From Climacium dendroides (lineage: Eukaryota > Streptophyta > Bryopsida > Hypnales > Climaciaceae), in the NCBI GenBank assembly GCA_950106755.1, contig OX467089.1, positions 26,765,345-26,829,344 on the forward strand: a stretch of 64,000 nt of DNA, written 5' to 3'. Of the stretch, positions 32,787 to 45,745 are shown in pieces. A program made the translations under genes and the position numbers. Each line of letters starts with the position of its first letter. Position 1 is the first letter of the stretch. The notes under the pieces were generated by a model. It was given only the letters and a program-made list of their open reading frames with translations. It did no database searches and was not told the origin of the DNA.

Positions 32787-35700
32787 ATGGATTCAGGTTC
32801 GTGTCAAAAATTTCTTGGCGCTCATTTTAAGTCTAGGAACCATCGTTTCTGCTTACGGAGCGCTCTGTGGAGCTTCTTGCGAGGACGGACTCTTTGATGC
32901 TTCGCTTCATCGATTCTGCGTTATTTTAGTGAAAGGATTTCGATTTCAGGAAAACATACGGTGGATTGGTGGCGTTTATCGATAATTGGCGTTAATTCCT
33001 GTGGAAATGTCATTTTTAGGGTTTACCCGAGGAGCTCAATTTTATACTAATTTCGAGTCTTTTAGTAGATCTTGTCAGCTTCTGAATCTAGGCGATGTTT
33101 TCGATGCATGTGGAATCAGTTTCAATACTAGATCGGGTATGACCGGATGACCTAGAATTGGTGGACCACGATGTCTAAATGCCGGTGTAGAGAGGATTAA
33201 TTCGAAGTTAGTCCATAGCACTGATTGTTCAGTGAGGCTCTGTCTTCAAATCGAACTTGCATTGTTTTACTCGTTCCTGAATGGATCGTGGTTTGCCACA
33301 GTGGTAAATTTAGGTTTTTCTATTACAACATTGCCGTTGCTCTTTGCAATTTCTGTCGGAAGTCGACGATAGGTTGTTGTTCGCGATTTTGATGCAACCT
33401 CTTCGTATTCCACGTAATTCTGAATTTCCTTGTCTGCAATGACTTAGCGTATTGTTTACTAATTTTTGGTGAAGTAATGAACGGAATGGCTGTTTCCCCA
33501 GTATACATATTTATTTTATCAAGTCTGTTATGCTAGCGATTTATGCTACCGCATTTCAGTTTGATCAATTCTCGTAGTGTTTAGGGTTTTGGACGAGCTC
33601 TACCCTAAACCCTTATGCCCATTTCTGAATCACAGTATTTGCTCTCTGTAACAAATTAGGCAGCTGGATTAGTTTGCTGAACAAGGGGCAAGTATTTGTA
33701 GGAAAATACTAATTCACCAGTAGTATCATGACGAAGAGTACTTGCGATGGGGAGTATACTCCTACATGCATTGATTCACCGTTTTCTTTCGATGCACTTG
33801 ATCTCAGATGCAGACATGGAAGATTATGGATTCGAATATTCCGATGAGGAGCCGGAAGAGCAAGATGTCGATATTGAAAATCAGTATTATAATACAAAAG
33901 GTATGTATTATTTGAGGTTCTTGTCACACAGAATTTGTCTCCCTATTGGCTACAATTCGGTTTGGAATGGTCTACGTTACGGAGTGGAACATGGGGTGAC
34001 GGTTGTACTAAGCGATTTAGGGGGATTGTGTTATAATCGTCTAACTATTCTGCAACGGGTATTCTAGGATTGGTGGAAGCTGATCCTGAGGGAGCCCTTA
34101 GGGGATTTTCGGAGGTTGTAAAGATGGAAGGCGAGAAAGGCGAATGGTAAGCTCCAGTTTTCTCTTAAATTTGTCCTATATTTTGCCATGCGCAGGCCTC
34201 ACAAGGATATTCAGATGCAAAAGATGTCGCGAGAATTCAGCTTATTCAATGAGTTTTCGAAGTTTTAAAACTACCCTATAGTTTCCTATTTAAAATGGCA
34301 TGTTACTGTTTTATTGTATTTTAAGTGACCTTGACTATATTCTACTGAAACAGTTACTCCCAGAAATTGCAATCTTGTTGGTTTCAGGTGGTTGATTTTG
34401 GTGGTAAAGCTGAATCATTGATATGTTGTCAGGGGGTTTAAGGCACTGAAGCAAACGGTGAAACTCCACTATCGGATTGGTAACTACAAGCAGATGATGG
34501 ATGCTTACCGAGAGATGTTGACCTACATTAAGTCAGCTGTTACACGCAATTACAGCGAAAAATGCATCAACAACATCCTTGACTTCGTGTCAAATGGTGC
34601 TAATCAGAACTTGGAGTTGCTTCAGGAGTTCTATCAGACCACGTTGAAGGCTTTGGAGGAAGCCAAAAATGAGGTTAATATGCCACTTTAACGTTCCTGA
34701 AGCCCGTACCTTGGTGCTCCTTAATCTATTCCAATCTGCTTAAACCCACGTTATCGCATTCAATATTCTGTTTGCTGATCAGATATGTAATGATCACCTG
34801 TCATTATACCCTAAACCGCATTTGTTGCAACCTTGCGATTTTTTTTTGTTGTGTAATTGTCATTGTATTTCTCAAACGGTTAGAGGAATTTTTCTCCATT
34901 AGACTGACTTGAGCGTCTTCTCATCTTAACTCATCATTGAATAGGAGTACCGTAATATGTTTATGTACGTCTCTCACAATTGTCAAAAGAGAATCTTACT
35001 TTTGAGATAGGAACTGCATCCAGGGCTGCAAGATTTTTGTATGGTTACGTTTAATACAATCTTGAATTTCTGAGAGTGTTTTTGTTGTTCGTGCAGAGGT
35101 TGTGGTTCAAGACGAACTTGAAGTTGTGTAAGTTGTGGTTTGACATGGGGGAGTATGGGCGAATGAACAAAGTAAGTTCATTAATAAATTTATTCATTGT
35201 AAATGAACTATTGACAAATTTACGATATAGTACAAATTCACGTTGCCTGTGATCTTCCTATTCTTAATTCTTTGACTTTTCTTTATATTAGTTGATCAGC
35301 TTACTGGGGATTGATGATTTTAAGGGGAGCAGCTACGTGTGTCATTTAATCATATCATCCAGTACTGACTTATGGTCTATTTTAGACCGCCTGCGTTGCC
35401 TCCTCGTCGGTTCCTTTATGATACTTACAGTTGTTCGCCTGCGCAGATCTTGAAGGAGCTCCATAAATCTTGTCAGAAAGAAGATGGTACAGATGACCAG
35501 AAGAAGGGTACTCAATTGTTGGAGGTTTATGCGATAGAGATTCAGATGTATACTGAGACCAAGAACAACAAGAAACTCAAGGTTACTTCAGCTTGAACCT
35601 TTAATGCAGTCCGCCTTCTTTTGCTGTGACAATGCACACTTATCCTCCCCATTTTTGCTACCTTTTCTATAATGTGTGAGTGTTGAGAATCGTGTCAGAC

Positions 35701-37903
35701 TATTATGTAGGTCTTTCTTTCAATTGTTTCATAAGCATTCAATAGCACAGTGGGCATAAGAGTTGGTGTTGACTCTCCAGTATGAATCCTGCAGCAATTA
35801 TACCTAAAAGCGCTCAACATAAAGTCTGCTATCCCGCATCCACGAATTATGGGTATCATCCACGAATGTGGAGGCAAAATGAACATGGCTGAGCGACAGT
35901 GGGCTGTCGCAGCCACTGACTTTTTTGATGCATTCAAGAACTACGACGAGGCTGGTACCTACAGGAGGATTCAGTGTCTGAAGTAAGCATGTTAAAATAT
36001 TTTCAATTTGCTTCTATTAGGAGCCTTCAGTAATCGGCATCTGAGACTTTTAGTACCAATTTGCGGAAGGTCATATTGTAATGAAGTAGCAGCCTGGATC
36101 CTGATGTGATTATCGTTAACCCTTCGATGCATTTACTCCTGATTGGAATGACTCGTATTCATTAGGGTCTGGATGGTGTTGCAGGTACTTGGTGCTTGCG
36201 AATATGCTGATGGAATCGGAGGTCAACCCATTTGATGCTCAGGAGGCTAAACCGTGTGTTTCTGAAACCCTAGCAAATGCGATTGAATAAGCACTCTGAG
36301 AGATCCGTCGAATTGATGTGTTCATATGCTGTTTTCGGTACAGTTTTGTGTCTGTTGGTTGCACTCCTTGTCACAAATAACTGAATTCTTTCTTGAAATA
36401 TTTTTGTTTTAAAGTTTCTTGTTCTGAACGTTCTTGAACATCATATTTGTTCGGCAAATACTCTAAAGAAGTATTGAAATATTGACACTCCAAATAGTCT
36501 TGAAATAGTCAGATTAAGTAATTTGTTATCTATTGAATTAGTTCAATGGTTCTTTCAAATCTTAGGTGATTTAAACAGGGATTTGTAGTAGAAAGTTCCT
36601 GGAAGTGTTCCTGTTTTCACGACTTTTTTTAATTTGTAATTTTTTTTAATATTTGCTACAGTTACAAGAATGACCCAGAGATTTTAGCTATGACCAACTT
36701 GGTGGCTGCGTATCAAAGGAATGAAATTCTTGAATTTGAAAAAATTCTGAAGGTACAGACATCTTCTTAGCTGGGGTTGAGTCATGCTTTTAGGGGGGGC
36801 CATTTGTGCAGAACTACTGACCATGTGAGATTACTTGGTTTCGTTGAAAAGAATACGCCCATGGTATTTACAGCAGACTTTTGCGTTCTTGTTCTGGTTG
36901 TGATATGTAGAGTAACAGAAAGACGATAATGGATGACCCCTTCATACGGAATTACATTGAAGATTTGCTCAGCAAAATCCGTACCCAAGTGTTACTGAAG
37001 CTTATCAAGCCTTACACCCGAATCCGCATTCCCTTCATATCTAAGGTACACCTGTTATACCTTGCGTTATTGAAAAGTGTCAAATACCAATAGTTAAGTG
37101 CCTTGATTGTCTCACGTATTGGTTGCGCTACCGTAATACTTCACAATGAATTGTATGTGTTTAAGCTTGAAATGCCAGGCCTATATCCATGCTGTGATGC
37201 GTGAATAATTTGTATGCCCCATTTATTTCTACAACTGAATGAAAATAATTATCAAAATGGCACATCCTTTGTGTCACGGTAATCGGAGTATAAAACCGTC
37301 CATTTAACTTGTCGACTGCAGGAGCTGAATATTCCTGAAAAGGATGTGGAGCAACTTCTTGTGTCTCTCATCCTGGATAATAGAGTGCATGGTCATATTG
37401 ACCAAGTAAACCAATTGCTGGAGCTCGGTGACAGGTACTCTACTTCAGCCTGGCCTGTATTGTCTTGCCTCTGTTAGTCACTTGGTTAGGGATTCCCTTT
37501 TTTGTAGGTTCATTATCTGCCAAAGGACCTAAGTTTTACTTGGAACTGACTAATGCAATTGTTCATGTTGTAAAGAATATTAATCTGACGGGGACAAATT
37601 ATATCACTAGAATCAGTGAAGAACATTGCTTGTGTTGATTTAAAACAAATGAATTTGGACAAATGAAAGTCCCCACATGATCTACTCAAAACTGCTTAGA
37701 TAAGGCATGAGTCCCAATTTGATTTCCTTGGTTCATCATTTGCTCCCCGCATTTTTTATGATGAACCTTTACAATTCTAACTCAGCAATTGGGATTTCGT
37801 GTGTTTAAACAGGTCAAAGGGGCTGAGGAAATACACAGCGATCGACACATGGAACACTCAACTCAAGTCACTCTCTCAAACAGTGACTGCAAGGATTGGT
37901 TAG
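32787..37903 (+). CDS. CSN2: COP9 signalosome complex subunit 2 (12 coding exons, 439 aa)
   Basis: CSN2 is a PCI-domain subunit of the nuclear COP9 signalosome, which removes NEDD8/RUB1 from cullin-RING ubiquitin ligases; plant mutants are of the fusca/photomorphogenesis type. Coding exons: 32787-32796, 33808-33900, 34068-34146, 34433-34673, 35097-35171, 35447-35581, 35795-35982, 36185-36253, 36662-36752, 36911-37045, 37322-37434, 37813-37903. They total 1320 nt, stay in frame throughout, and all introns are GT-AG. The start is chosen because ATG GAT TCA G joined to exon 2 gives [20 protein letters not shown], matching the acidic N-terminus of plant CSN2. Other conserved blocks are [78 protein letters not shown] and, in the C-terminal PCI region, [26 protein letters not shown] and [11 protein letters not shown]. 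No damage is seen, so it is likely functional and single-copy here. Confidence 0.97.
33015..33612 (+). promoter_or_regulatory. Telo-box cluster in CSN2 intron 1
   Basis: TTTAGGGTTT at 33015-33024 and 33580-33589, and inverted CCCTAAACCC at 33603-33612. Telo-boxes (AAACCCTAA) are known plant elements near the 5' ends of genes active in dividing cells. Three within the 1011-bp first intron suggest an intronic regulatory region; function is inferred. Confidence 0.45.
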
Positions 37904-39554
37904 AAACGTGCATTAACATACTTTAGTATTGATGCACCATAGATGTGGACAACTTTGGAGCATGTGTCTTCACCAGTGTACATTTTGGAGCGCCTTGTCT
38001 AAACTTCCGAGGGTTTATTGGATCGCCATTTTATGTGAGAGAGAGAGAGACATCAAGAGGAACCCCATTGGTGACCTCTTCTCCTTGTAGATTGAGTTGC
38101 CCTAGTGTTCTGGGTTTTGTAGGCACCTGTGTTAGCCCACCGGGACAAGAAGTAAAAGAAACGGAATACAATATTTTGCTACGGTATGAAACCTGTTTCA
38201 AGGTGCTGAATATCGTCGTGTGTGGATGGGTGCTACTTAAGGTAGATGCAAGTGATTGCAACATTTTTTGTTCTCGTAAACTAAAAAAATGGCCTTAGTT
38301 GAATGAACACTTCCATGATTCAAATCCACCACAACTTGCCACCAAAAGTAACCCATGAGAGTTGAGACATTCAAGGTGTCCATTCAAGGTGAATCTAGTG
38401 TTATGTATAAGTTATCATATGAAAATTATGAAACCACTTGGATTGTATTTCTCTTAAGTTTGTTATTTGTCTCATAAATTTTTTTGGATCATTTGACCTC
38501 TGAAGTAATGGGACTAAAAAAGTCACTTTTAGGTGGTGTTATTTTACCTCTCTTAGTTGCATCCCAAACACCTTGTATTGGTCATTGAATTAACCAACAT
38601 TGAATTAAATAGTTGTTAACTTTTGTCACCTTTAGGGGATTATTTACTAATTATGAGATGATAAAATTGGAATAATTTGAGTTCATATTTGGAATAAGGA
38701 CATTATTTAACTTCAAAATGTTATGAAAATCAAAACTAAACATGTAAAATTGAGGAGGAAAAAAATGCATTTTTTGCATGCGAACTTTTGATAGGACACA
38801 TTGGCAACTAAGCTTGTCATATCATGACTTAACAACCCAAATTTAAGCCCCCTTCACGCGGCTCTCTAAAGTATAGCTAGAAAATGATTCTCCATTATCC
38901 TCTGCTTACCATTATTAATTCATTCTTCTTATAAGGTTTCTTGTCAAGGCTTGCCTTATTGGACTCACTTGATATTATCCCTCAACCCTAAATATCCTAG
39001 GCTTCTTTGAGTTTCTTTGAGTTTCTTAGAGTTTACTCAAAACTAAACAAAAAAATCCAAATTTTGATCATTTTTATCAATTTTTTCAATATTGTATCCA
39101 TATGAATTCAAACTAGACATATTATAGATGGCATAGGAAAAGAAAATTTAACAACATTACTTCTGGATTGAAAAATTATTGTATTGATACAATAAAAGGT
39201 ATTAAAACTATAAAAAAAAAATAATAATAATTTGGAGCCTTTCAATCTTCTTTTTACATGTCAAATCTAAAATTGGGGTCATAAAAAAAATATGAAGCCA
39301 AAAGACATAATTTGCATAACCATAAGTCATTTACGGCTTTTTCAAAATCTACTCTATAATTTCTTTAAATGAATTTATGATTATGATATGTGCTTTTTCT
39401 CCCAAGATCTTGTATTTGAGGCTCATCCAAGAGTCTCTAAGACTAAAAAATCTAAGATTTGCAATAGACACCATTGCACAAAATCTTTAATAAAAATATT
39501 ACAAACTACTACTTATTACTTTCCACATCAAATTTGGAATGCTTAAAATAAACT
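37904..39554. other. CSN2 3' UTR, then AT-rich intergenic DNA
   Basis: The 3' UTR probably covers part of 37904-38300, where GC content is still raised; no decisive poly(A) signal was identified. A GA-rich run lies near 38040. GAGTTTCTT is repeated in tandem near 39005-39035. No gene is seen in 38300-39554; the 117-codon frame at 37945-38298 has no domain. Confidence 0.5.
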
Positions 39555-39558
39555 TTAA

Positions 39559-40681
39559 TCCCTAAAGGCTAAAGGCTTTTTTTTAGTCAAAAATCATTCA
39601 AAACTAACATTTTAAATGCAAACAACAAAAAATTTAAACATTTATTTCTTTTGCATATCCAATCATAGGATCTTGCACTAAACTGGTATGAAAATGTATG
39701 GAAGAAATTCCAAAAACTGACTATATCAATTACAAGATATAAATGTTTAAAGTGAAGAAAGTGATTTTTTTTTGTTTCTAGCCTAATTCTCTTGAACTAA
39801 ATTTTTTGTATGAAATATTGTGAAATTTAAAAAAATTTAATGTTGAAGAATTGAGTTGAGAATTTGGAAAAAAAATTCAAAAAATATTCCATGATTTTGA
39901 TTCTTTAAAAAATTGTTAAATTGAAGTAGGTACATGATAGAAGAATAAGCTAAATCGTTGATAGCTCTAACATGGAATCAAAACACACTCTAATCCCAAT
40001 GGTGAGATTGTTCTAGAAAGCAAACTAAACCACGTGCAACTTTTTTTTTAATTGTTAAAATTAAATTCATAAATGGATTCAATACATTATATTTTCAAGA
40101 ATTTGCTAAGATTGCCCACAAAAGGAGGGTTGCTAGCATAGCAACCTACAATCCTAAGCCTATGAGCCTAAGAACTTAGCCAACTATATTATAGGTATTT
40201 ATGTTATAAGCAACTTCCATAGTTTTAGGATATCTATGTTATAGATACCTATATTGTAGGCACCTATATTATAGGTACTTTTAATGGGTGTAGAGTATTT
40301 ACTTACACCCTAGGCTTATATTTCTAGGCTTACATACTAGCCTCATTGCCTGAAAAAATAAAAAGCTTCATAACTTTCACATCATTTATATAAATGGAAT
40401 GAATCAAATCTTTCCACATAGACAAAAATATGATCTATACAAAAATAAAAAATTGTTATTATTTCAATTTATTATTGTTGTTTGGTGCCCATCCTTGCCT
40501 AGTTTGGGTTTATTATAGCATAATTTTGTTCTCAAGCACTAATTGAAAAAAAAAATTCATTAAGCCAATTAGTATTTCTATCTTAGAAAATTATTTCAAA
40601 AAATCTTACCAAAAAATGAAATCATAGATATGTGCTTAGATCTTTAACAGTCCTTGGAGGGGACTCTTGGGACTTTAGGAA
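39559..40681 (-). mobile_element. TTAA family 1 element, minus orientation (1.12 kb)
   Basis: TTAA flanks at 39555-39558 and 40682-40685. Ends TCCCTAAAGGCTAAAGG and, read inward from the other side, TTCCTAAAGTCCCAAGAGTC. CCCAATGGTGAGATTGTTCT (near 39995) is the complement of the CTCACCATTGGGATT block in the 3668 and 54284 copies. DNA at about 40080-40350, with repeated TATATTATAGGTA and AGGCTTA motifs, is probably a further insertion. Confidence 0.7.
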
Positions 40682-40685
40682 TTAA

Positions 40686-43614
40686 ATGATCTTCAACTAA
40701 AAAATAAAATAGTAAACATAATAATTTGGTTAGATTTTATTTGACTTCAAAGTTTGGTCAACACCAAATATGGTGCCTTTGGCATTTAGGGGTTATATAT
40801 CATGCAAGTATTTTCATTTTTGAAGGTAAACTTTTTAATAGAATTTTCAATTTTTATTTTTATTTATTTTTTAAATAATATATTATACCAATTGATATGA
40901 AAAAATATAATTTTCCATTGATTCAAAATAGGTCAATAAAATTGAGACTTGAGTGGGTCACCTAGTGCATTTTAGAAACAACATACAATATAATATAGAT
41001 AGGGTTTTATTCATTTGAGATAAAATTTATAAATAATTTTTGAATAAATTAGGGAACATTCAAAGTGACAAATCCATTATAAGTAATATATGTAGCCTAC
41101 AAATTTGAGCCATTTAAATTTTGTGCATACTCCCTCCATCCCAAACTAAATCTAGGGGTTTTAATTATACTTGTCCCAAATTAAATTTGAAATTGACTCT
41201 CTACAACTTGATGGACAACAATTGAAACTAGTTTGAACATCCTAAAGCAAAAAAATTCACAAATACCACATTCCATAGACTTTACATTAATTCAATCCCT
41301 ACAAAGGGAATTGAAATGCAACCTCTAATAAATCAAAGGCAAAGAATTCAACCCACAACTATACAAAAGTTGCTATTAACAAATCTCTTGTTGAGAATTT
41401 CTTGGACTTGAATCACAAGGACATTGTTGGAATTGAATACAGAGGACATCAATGGACATCACTACACCAACACTACTTGGAGAATGATCAAAATTAATAC
41501 CACTAGAGCAGTTCCAAAAAGGGGGAAAAAAAGGTTGATTTCACCACCTATTTTCAACATGCACCACTTCACTATTGACTACCATTTTAAAATTGGTTCA
41601 ACCCTAAAATCCTACAACACAATGTCATTTGCATCATTTCTCTTTGGTTTTCCGAGGGGGGGGCATTTGAACTGGTGTAATGTGTTGTTTTTTCGGTAAA
41701 GTTGTTTTGTCTTTATCATGGTTTGTGTGACATTAGCTATATAGTAGTCAACTCATTTCCAACCACCACCCAATTTCCAATCTAAAGGCTACTTTCTTTC
41801 TATGAAGTTGTAGCACAATTTGAGGAGCAGTTGTGGCACATTATGATTGGCTGCAAGGATGTCAATATAGCAACCAACCCTTGGTCGATTTTGCAATCAC
41901 TTTATGGTCAAAAATTAAAAAAAGTCTATAACACCATTATAGGTTGAAGAGAATCTTCCACTTAAAAATTCATAGTAATTACATTTAATATAATAAAATT
42001 CTAGAAAAATATACAATCCCTCCAACCTCTATTTCTATATATAGGAAAAAATTTGCACTCAAAAACCTTTGCACTCCAAATATGCGTAATTGCTTAAGTG
42101 GTTGGAAATAGATCGACTACCTTAGAATTGCACAATGATTTGTGAGATATTGACGTTGGAGCTACACTACTATTTGTGAAGTATTGATTCAAACACATGA
42201 AAATGACAGTTTTATGCAAGTGCAATTTTTGTTGTTTGCAAACCGTGTTGTGTTCAAGTTTTTTCATTCATTTTTTATGAAGTGCAAAACTTGCGATATA
42301 AAATATTATTGTGGTGTTCCAAATTTCAACATTCATCCACTTATTGGATAAAAAATATCATACTAGCACTTATCACATATCTATAATTTTGTTTTCATCC
42401 ACAATCTGGAAATTTCATCCAAGATTTATTTTTAATTCAAAACTTTTGGCAAAAAGATTCACATTTTTTTGCTAATTTTTAGCCAAATTCTTGTTTTTGG
42501 TACAATCTAGCACTAGAAAGCAAAAAAACTTGGTTGTGTTGCTTTGCTTTGCTATTTCATGTTTGTCGAGGTAGGAGGTCTACAAAAGCTAAAACTAAAT
42601 TAAGAGCTTAAATAAATTTTTGGGGTGAAAGTTCTTGAAATATTTTCAATAAATTTCCTTCAAAGATAGATGGAACTGACATCTAACCCAAGTTGTTTCA
42701 CATGTTTTGGAGCTTTGTGGAATTAGTTATGAATTATTGAAGTTAAATTGGCATTATTATATCCTTGTATGTTTGAACTACAATATTTTTTCTATTTTTT
42801 TCCTATATACACACATGACTATGTTGAACTTTGATCACATGTTATTTGAAAACGCTTGAAAATAGGTTGAAGTAGATGCGCATTTCCTCTATACTTTTTT
42901 TCTAACACTTTGCTTTCACCTTGCTTTCAATTCACTTTTTTTTTATAAAGAATATAGGCTCTAAAAAATTGCATTGATATGGATAGTATAATTAATGATA
43001 AAGTGTCATAAAATAGGCCATTTTGCCAAATTAAATAATTATTGGAAACATTTTATTTCTGCATTGGAGGTATATGTCCCCTAAAAAAATACCCCCTTAC
43101 CACACGTGGTACAAAAAATATACATAGAGTGACCCATCTAAAAATTGAGATTACAACTTATTTTAGTTTTTCTTGTTTTTAATGACAATATGAGTTTAAA
43201 ACTAGATTAAAGACATTTGTATTTACAAGTACAAAAACTTCCATTTGTCAAGTGAATGAATCTACAACTTTGTATCTACTATATGCCATTAGTACATATT
43301 TCAAAAGCTAAAAATTAAAGTATACTACTTATACAAAGTGGCATAAATAAATGGCAACTAAGTTTGTGGCAGAAGTGGTTGGTGCCTTACCTTTATACAT
43401 ACTAGTACAATGTTCTAAGCATCCACAATTCTATCCTTTGGTGAGATGTCATGAAAGACTCAACTAAACCAGAGGAACACATAAATTACATAATATTTTC
43501 CACAATTACATAAAACAAAGAACAAATATCAACTTATCCAATGTATAAGCTCACGAATGCACTCAATTTTTTTTAAAACTTTATCACCTAAGATTTCAAC
43601 TTTTCATTATGACT
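40686..43614. other. AT-rich intergenic DNA with transposon fragments
   Basis: CTCCCTCCATCCCAAACTAA at 41130 after TA is a Stowaway-type left end without a visible partner. About 42260-42560 matches the 53976 and 59618 repeat. About 42625-42770 matches an arm of the 44665-45745 inverted repeat (CATCTAACCCAAGTTGTTTC, GGAGCTTTGTGGAATTAGTT). No gene recognised; the 91-codon frame at 41424-41699 has no domain. Confidence 0.45.
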
Positions 43615-43616
43615 TA

Positions 43617-43867
43617 CTCCCTCCATCCCAAAATGATTGTTTGTTTTGAATGTCATGTTTCTTTAAGGTTGTTTTAAGTAGGTCAAAAAAATACTTCCTT
43701 ATGACCCTAATTTTACTTGGATTGCAATGAACACATGCAATGTTCTTCATTGATTCCATTGGTATAAAATTTGGAACCTTTCTTAATTATATTTTTCGCA
43801 ATGAAATTGGCTCAAAAACATATCAACAAAATTGTGAACAATCATTTTAGGAAAGGTATGGGGGGAA
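43617..43867. mobile_element. Stowaway-type MITE (251 bp)
   Basis: Left end CTCCCTCCATCCCAAAATGA, then TTGTT, after TA. The right end read inward is TTCCCCCCATACCTTTCC, then TAAAATGATTGTT, before TA (43868-43869). CTCCCTCCRTCCCAAAAT is the classic plant Stowaway (Tc1/mariner) terminus. Confidence 0.85.
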
Positions 43868-44047
43868 TAATTTGAATGTGTGATGAGTGTGTTGAAAGCA
43901 ATGATGATACAACAAGTATACAAGGCATTGTTTCAAAGGTCATAAATCGAAAGAGGTTTACTAAGTACAATTCAAAATGAATTCCAATCCAAAATTATGT
44001 GTTTTACATTCCAATCAACGATGAACATTTTCTTCTCCACCTATTAA

Positions 44048-44621
44048 CCCTTTAAGGACCATGGTTGATTTGGGGGGGGTGTAGTTTTTGCATACATTTA
44101 TGAAAAAGTGTTGTTTCATGCCTTCTTCAAAGATGTAATTTTAGATCAGATTGTATAAATTGGTTCTATGGGTTAGATACTTTAAATCAACAAAAAATGA
44201 AAGTGATCGAATGGTTCACATCCTTGTAATTACTCTTTGAAGATTGATGTGTCGTAAACACCCTTTGGCACTAGTTATAATTAGGGTTTGCTACAATTGG
44301 GCATAAATTTGAGTATATGATTTGAAAATCGATCAAAACCTTTTGGCCTAATTCCTTCGCACATATATATGGTTGTCTTTTACATGAAATATGCATTTTT
44401 CTTTGAAAACTCCAATATGAAAGGTTAGGCCATTTTAAGTTTAAACAAGCACCACTCACTCAATTTTGCACACATTCTCTTGAAATTGGTTTTGTTAGGA
44501 GTGTATGAAGACATTCTAATTGCGTTCTTCTTTGAGTTTATTGAAATTAGATGTTCTATGAATAGTAGGAGACCAAAAGTTGTGAAATCAACCAAAAAGT
44601 GGTCGACCGGTTCTTGAAGGG
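44048..44621 (+). mobile_element. TTAA family 1 element (574 bp)
   Basis: Exact TTAA on both sides (44044-44047 and 44622-44625). Left end CCCTTTAAGGACCATGG; right end read inward CCCTTCAAGAACCGG. Non-coding interior, diverged from the other family 1 copies. Confidence 0.75.
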
Positions 44622-44664
44622 TTAAGGTAATAAGTCGAGAAATCACCTACCCCCTAAGAGCTAA

Positions 44665-45745
44665 AGCTGAATTTTGGGGAGGCGAATCTTCTTGAACTAT
44701 TTCCCAGTAGATTAATTTTCCTTGAAGAACAAGTGGCATTGGCATCTAACTCAAGTCGTTCCATATTTTTTGGGAGCTTTGTGGAATTAGTTACGAAATT
44801 TTGAAGCTGAAATGGCATAGGGCTCTAAAATCCTCCTCTTCTTGAAAATGTACAACGTTTGTACATTACTGAAAGCTATGAAAAAGCAACATATACACAT
44901 AGTGTACATTTGAGGATGTGGGCGGTTTCAGAGCCTGTTAAATCCCTTTTTTTCAATCCGCTTGCTTTCCATGGCCAGCACCATCATGTAGTACTTGCAA
45001 GCGCAGAACCGTCTCCTTGACAGCAGCGTGTGTGGCCAAATCATTCTACAGGTGGCTGCTCCAACACTCCTTTTTTCTGTCCCAAAGAAAGGAAGGTGTC
45101 TCACTGAGGAAAAGCGAATCTCCCTTTTGTAAGAAACCCAGACCAGCCCATCAGCATGAGTTTGACATTGACTTTGAAAAAAACGGCCATCAACTCCGAC
45201 CCACAAATCGTGCAAGGAAGGAAAAAAAAGGAAAAAAAAGGAAAAAAAAGAGCGGCGTGAGAGCACGGATGATGTTTACATACAAAGCTTTTCTACGTGT
45301 AGTAACAAAGGCGGGTGAGTGAGCGAGCGCGCAAGCCAAACAGTGGCCATGTCCGGTCTCCTGATGGAACCCCAAAAAATTGAAGCCACTTTCACAAAAA
45401 GAGAAAAAAAAAAAGTACACTCCAGGTAGAAAGGGTCCAACACTCCAACAGGAACTACTAAGGCTAGGAGGTTCTAAAAGTGCTCATGCTCTACAATCAC
45501 CCACCTCCTCAAATGTACATTGTGCACACATGTTGCTTTTTTGTTGTACCACCAATGTACTACTAGTGTACATTTTGGCACCCAGTTTCATTCCAACTTC
45601 AAAAACTCGTAACTAATTCCACAAAGCTCCAAAAAACATGAAACAACTTGGGTTAGATGCCAGCTCCACTTGTCTTTCACTGGAAAACTAATTTACTGAA
45701 AAATAGTTCAAGAAGCTTCACCTCCCCCAAATTCAGTTTCCAGCT
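44665..45745. mobile_element. Long inverted-repeat element with GC-rich core
   Basis: Arms at about 44665-44937 and 45487-45745 are inverted copies, roughly three-quarters identical. Both contain CTTCTTGAACTATTT, GGAGCTTTGTGGAATTAGTT, AAAAAGCAACAT and GTGTACATTTGAGGA (complemented in the right arm). The 549-bp spacer is much richer in GC than arms and flanks and contains short open stretches on both strands without a recognisable protein. The structure recalls Pack-MULE elements that carry captured host DNA, but no target duplication was identified. Short (GGAAAAAAAA) repeats occur near 45218-45250. Confidence 0.6.

Noticed and set aside
32326..32985. 219-codon plus-strand reading frame, the longest in the window
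   Set aside because: It runs through the MITE at 32212-32470, the CSN2 leader, the short exon 1 and into intron 1, in a frame different from CSN2; no domain is recognisable.
33747..34067. ATG at 33747 as the CSN2 start
   Set aside because: It gives an N-terminus unlike CSN2 upstream of SDADMED, and the frame then runs into intron 2. The spliced start at 32787 restores the conserved N-terminus and 439 residues.
45017..45322. Overlapping frames on both strands around 44928-45420
   Set aside because: No domain; they fall in the GC-rich core of an inverted-repeat element and depend on A-rich simple repeats.
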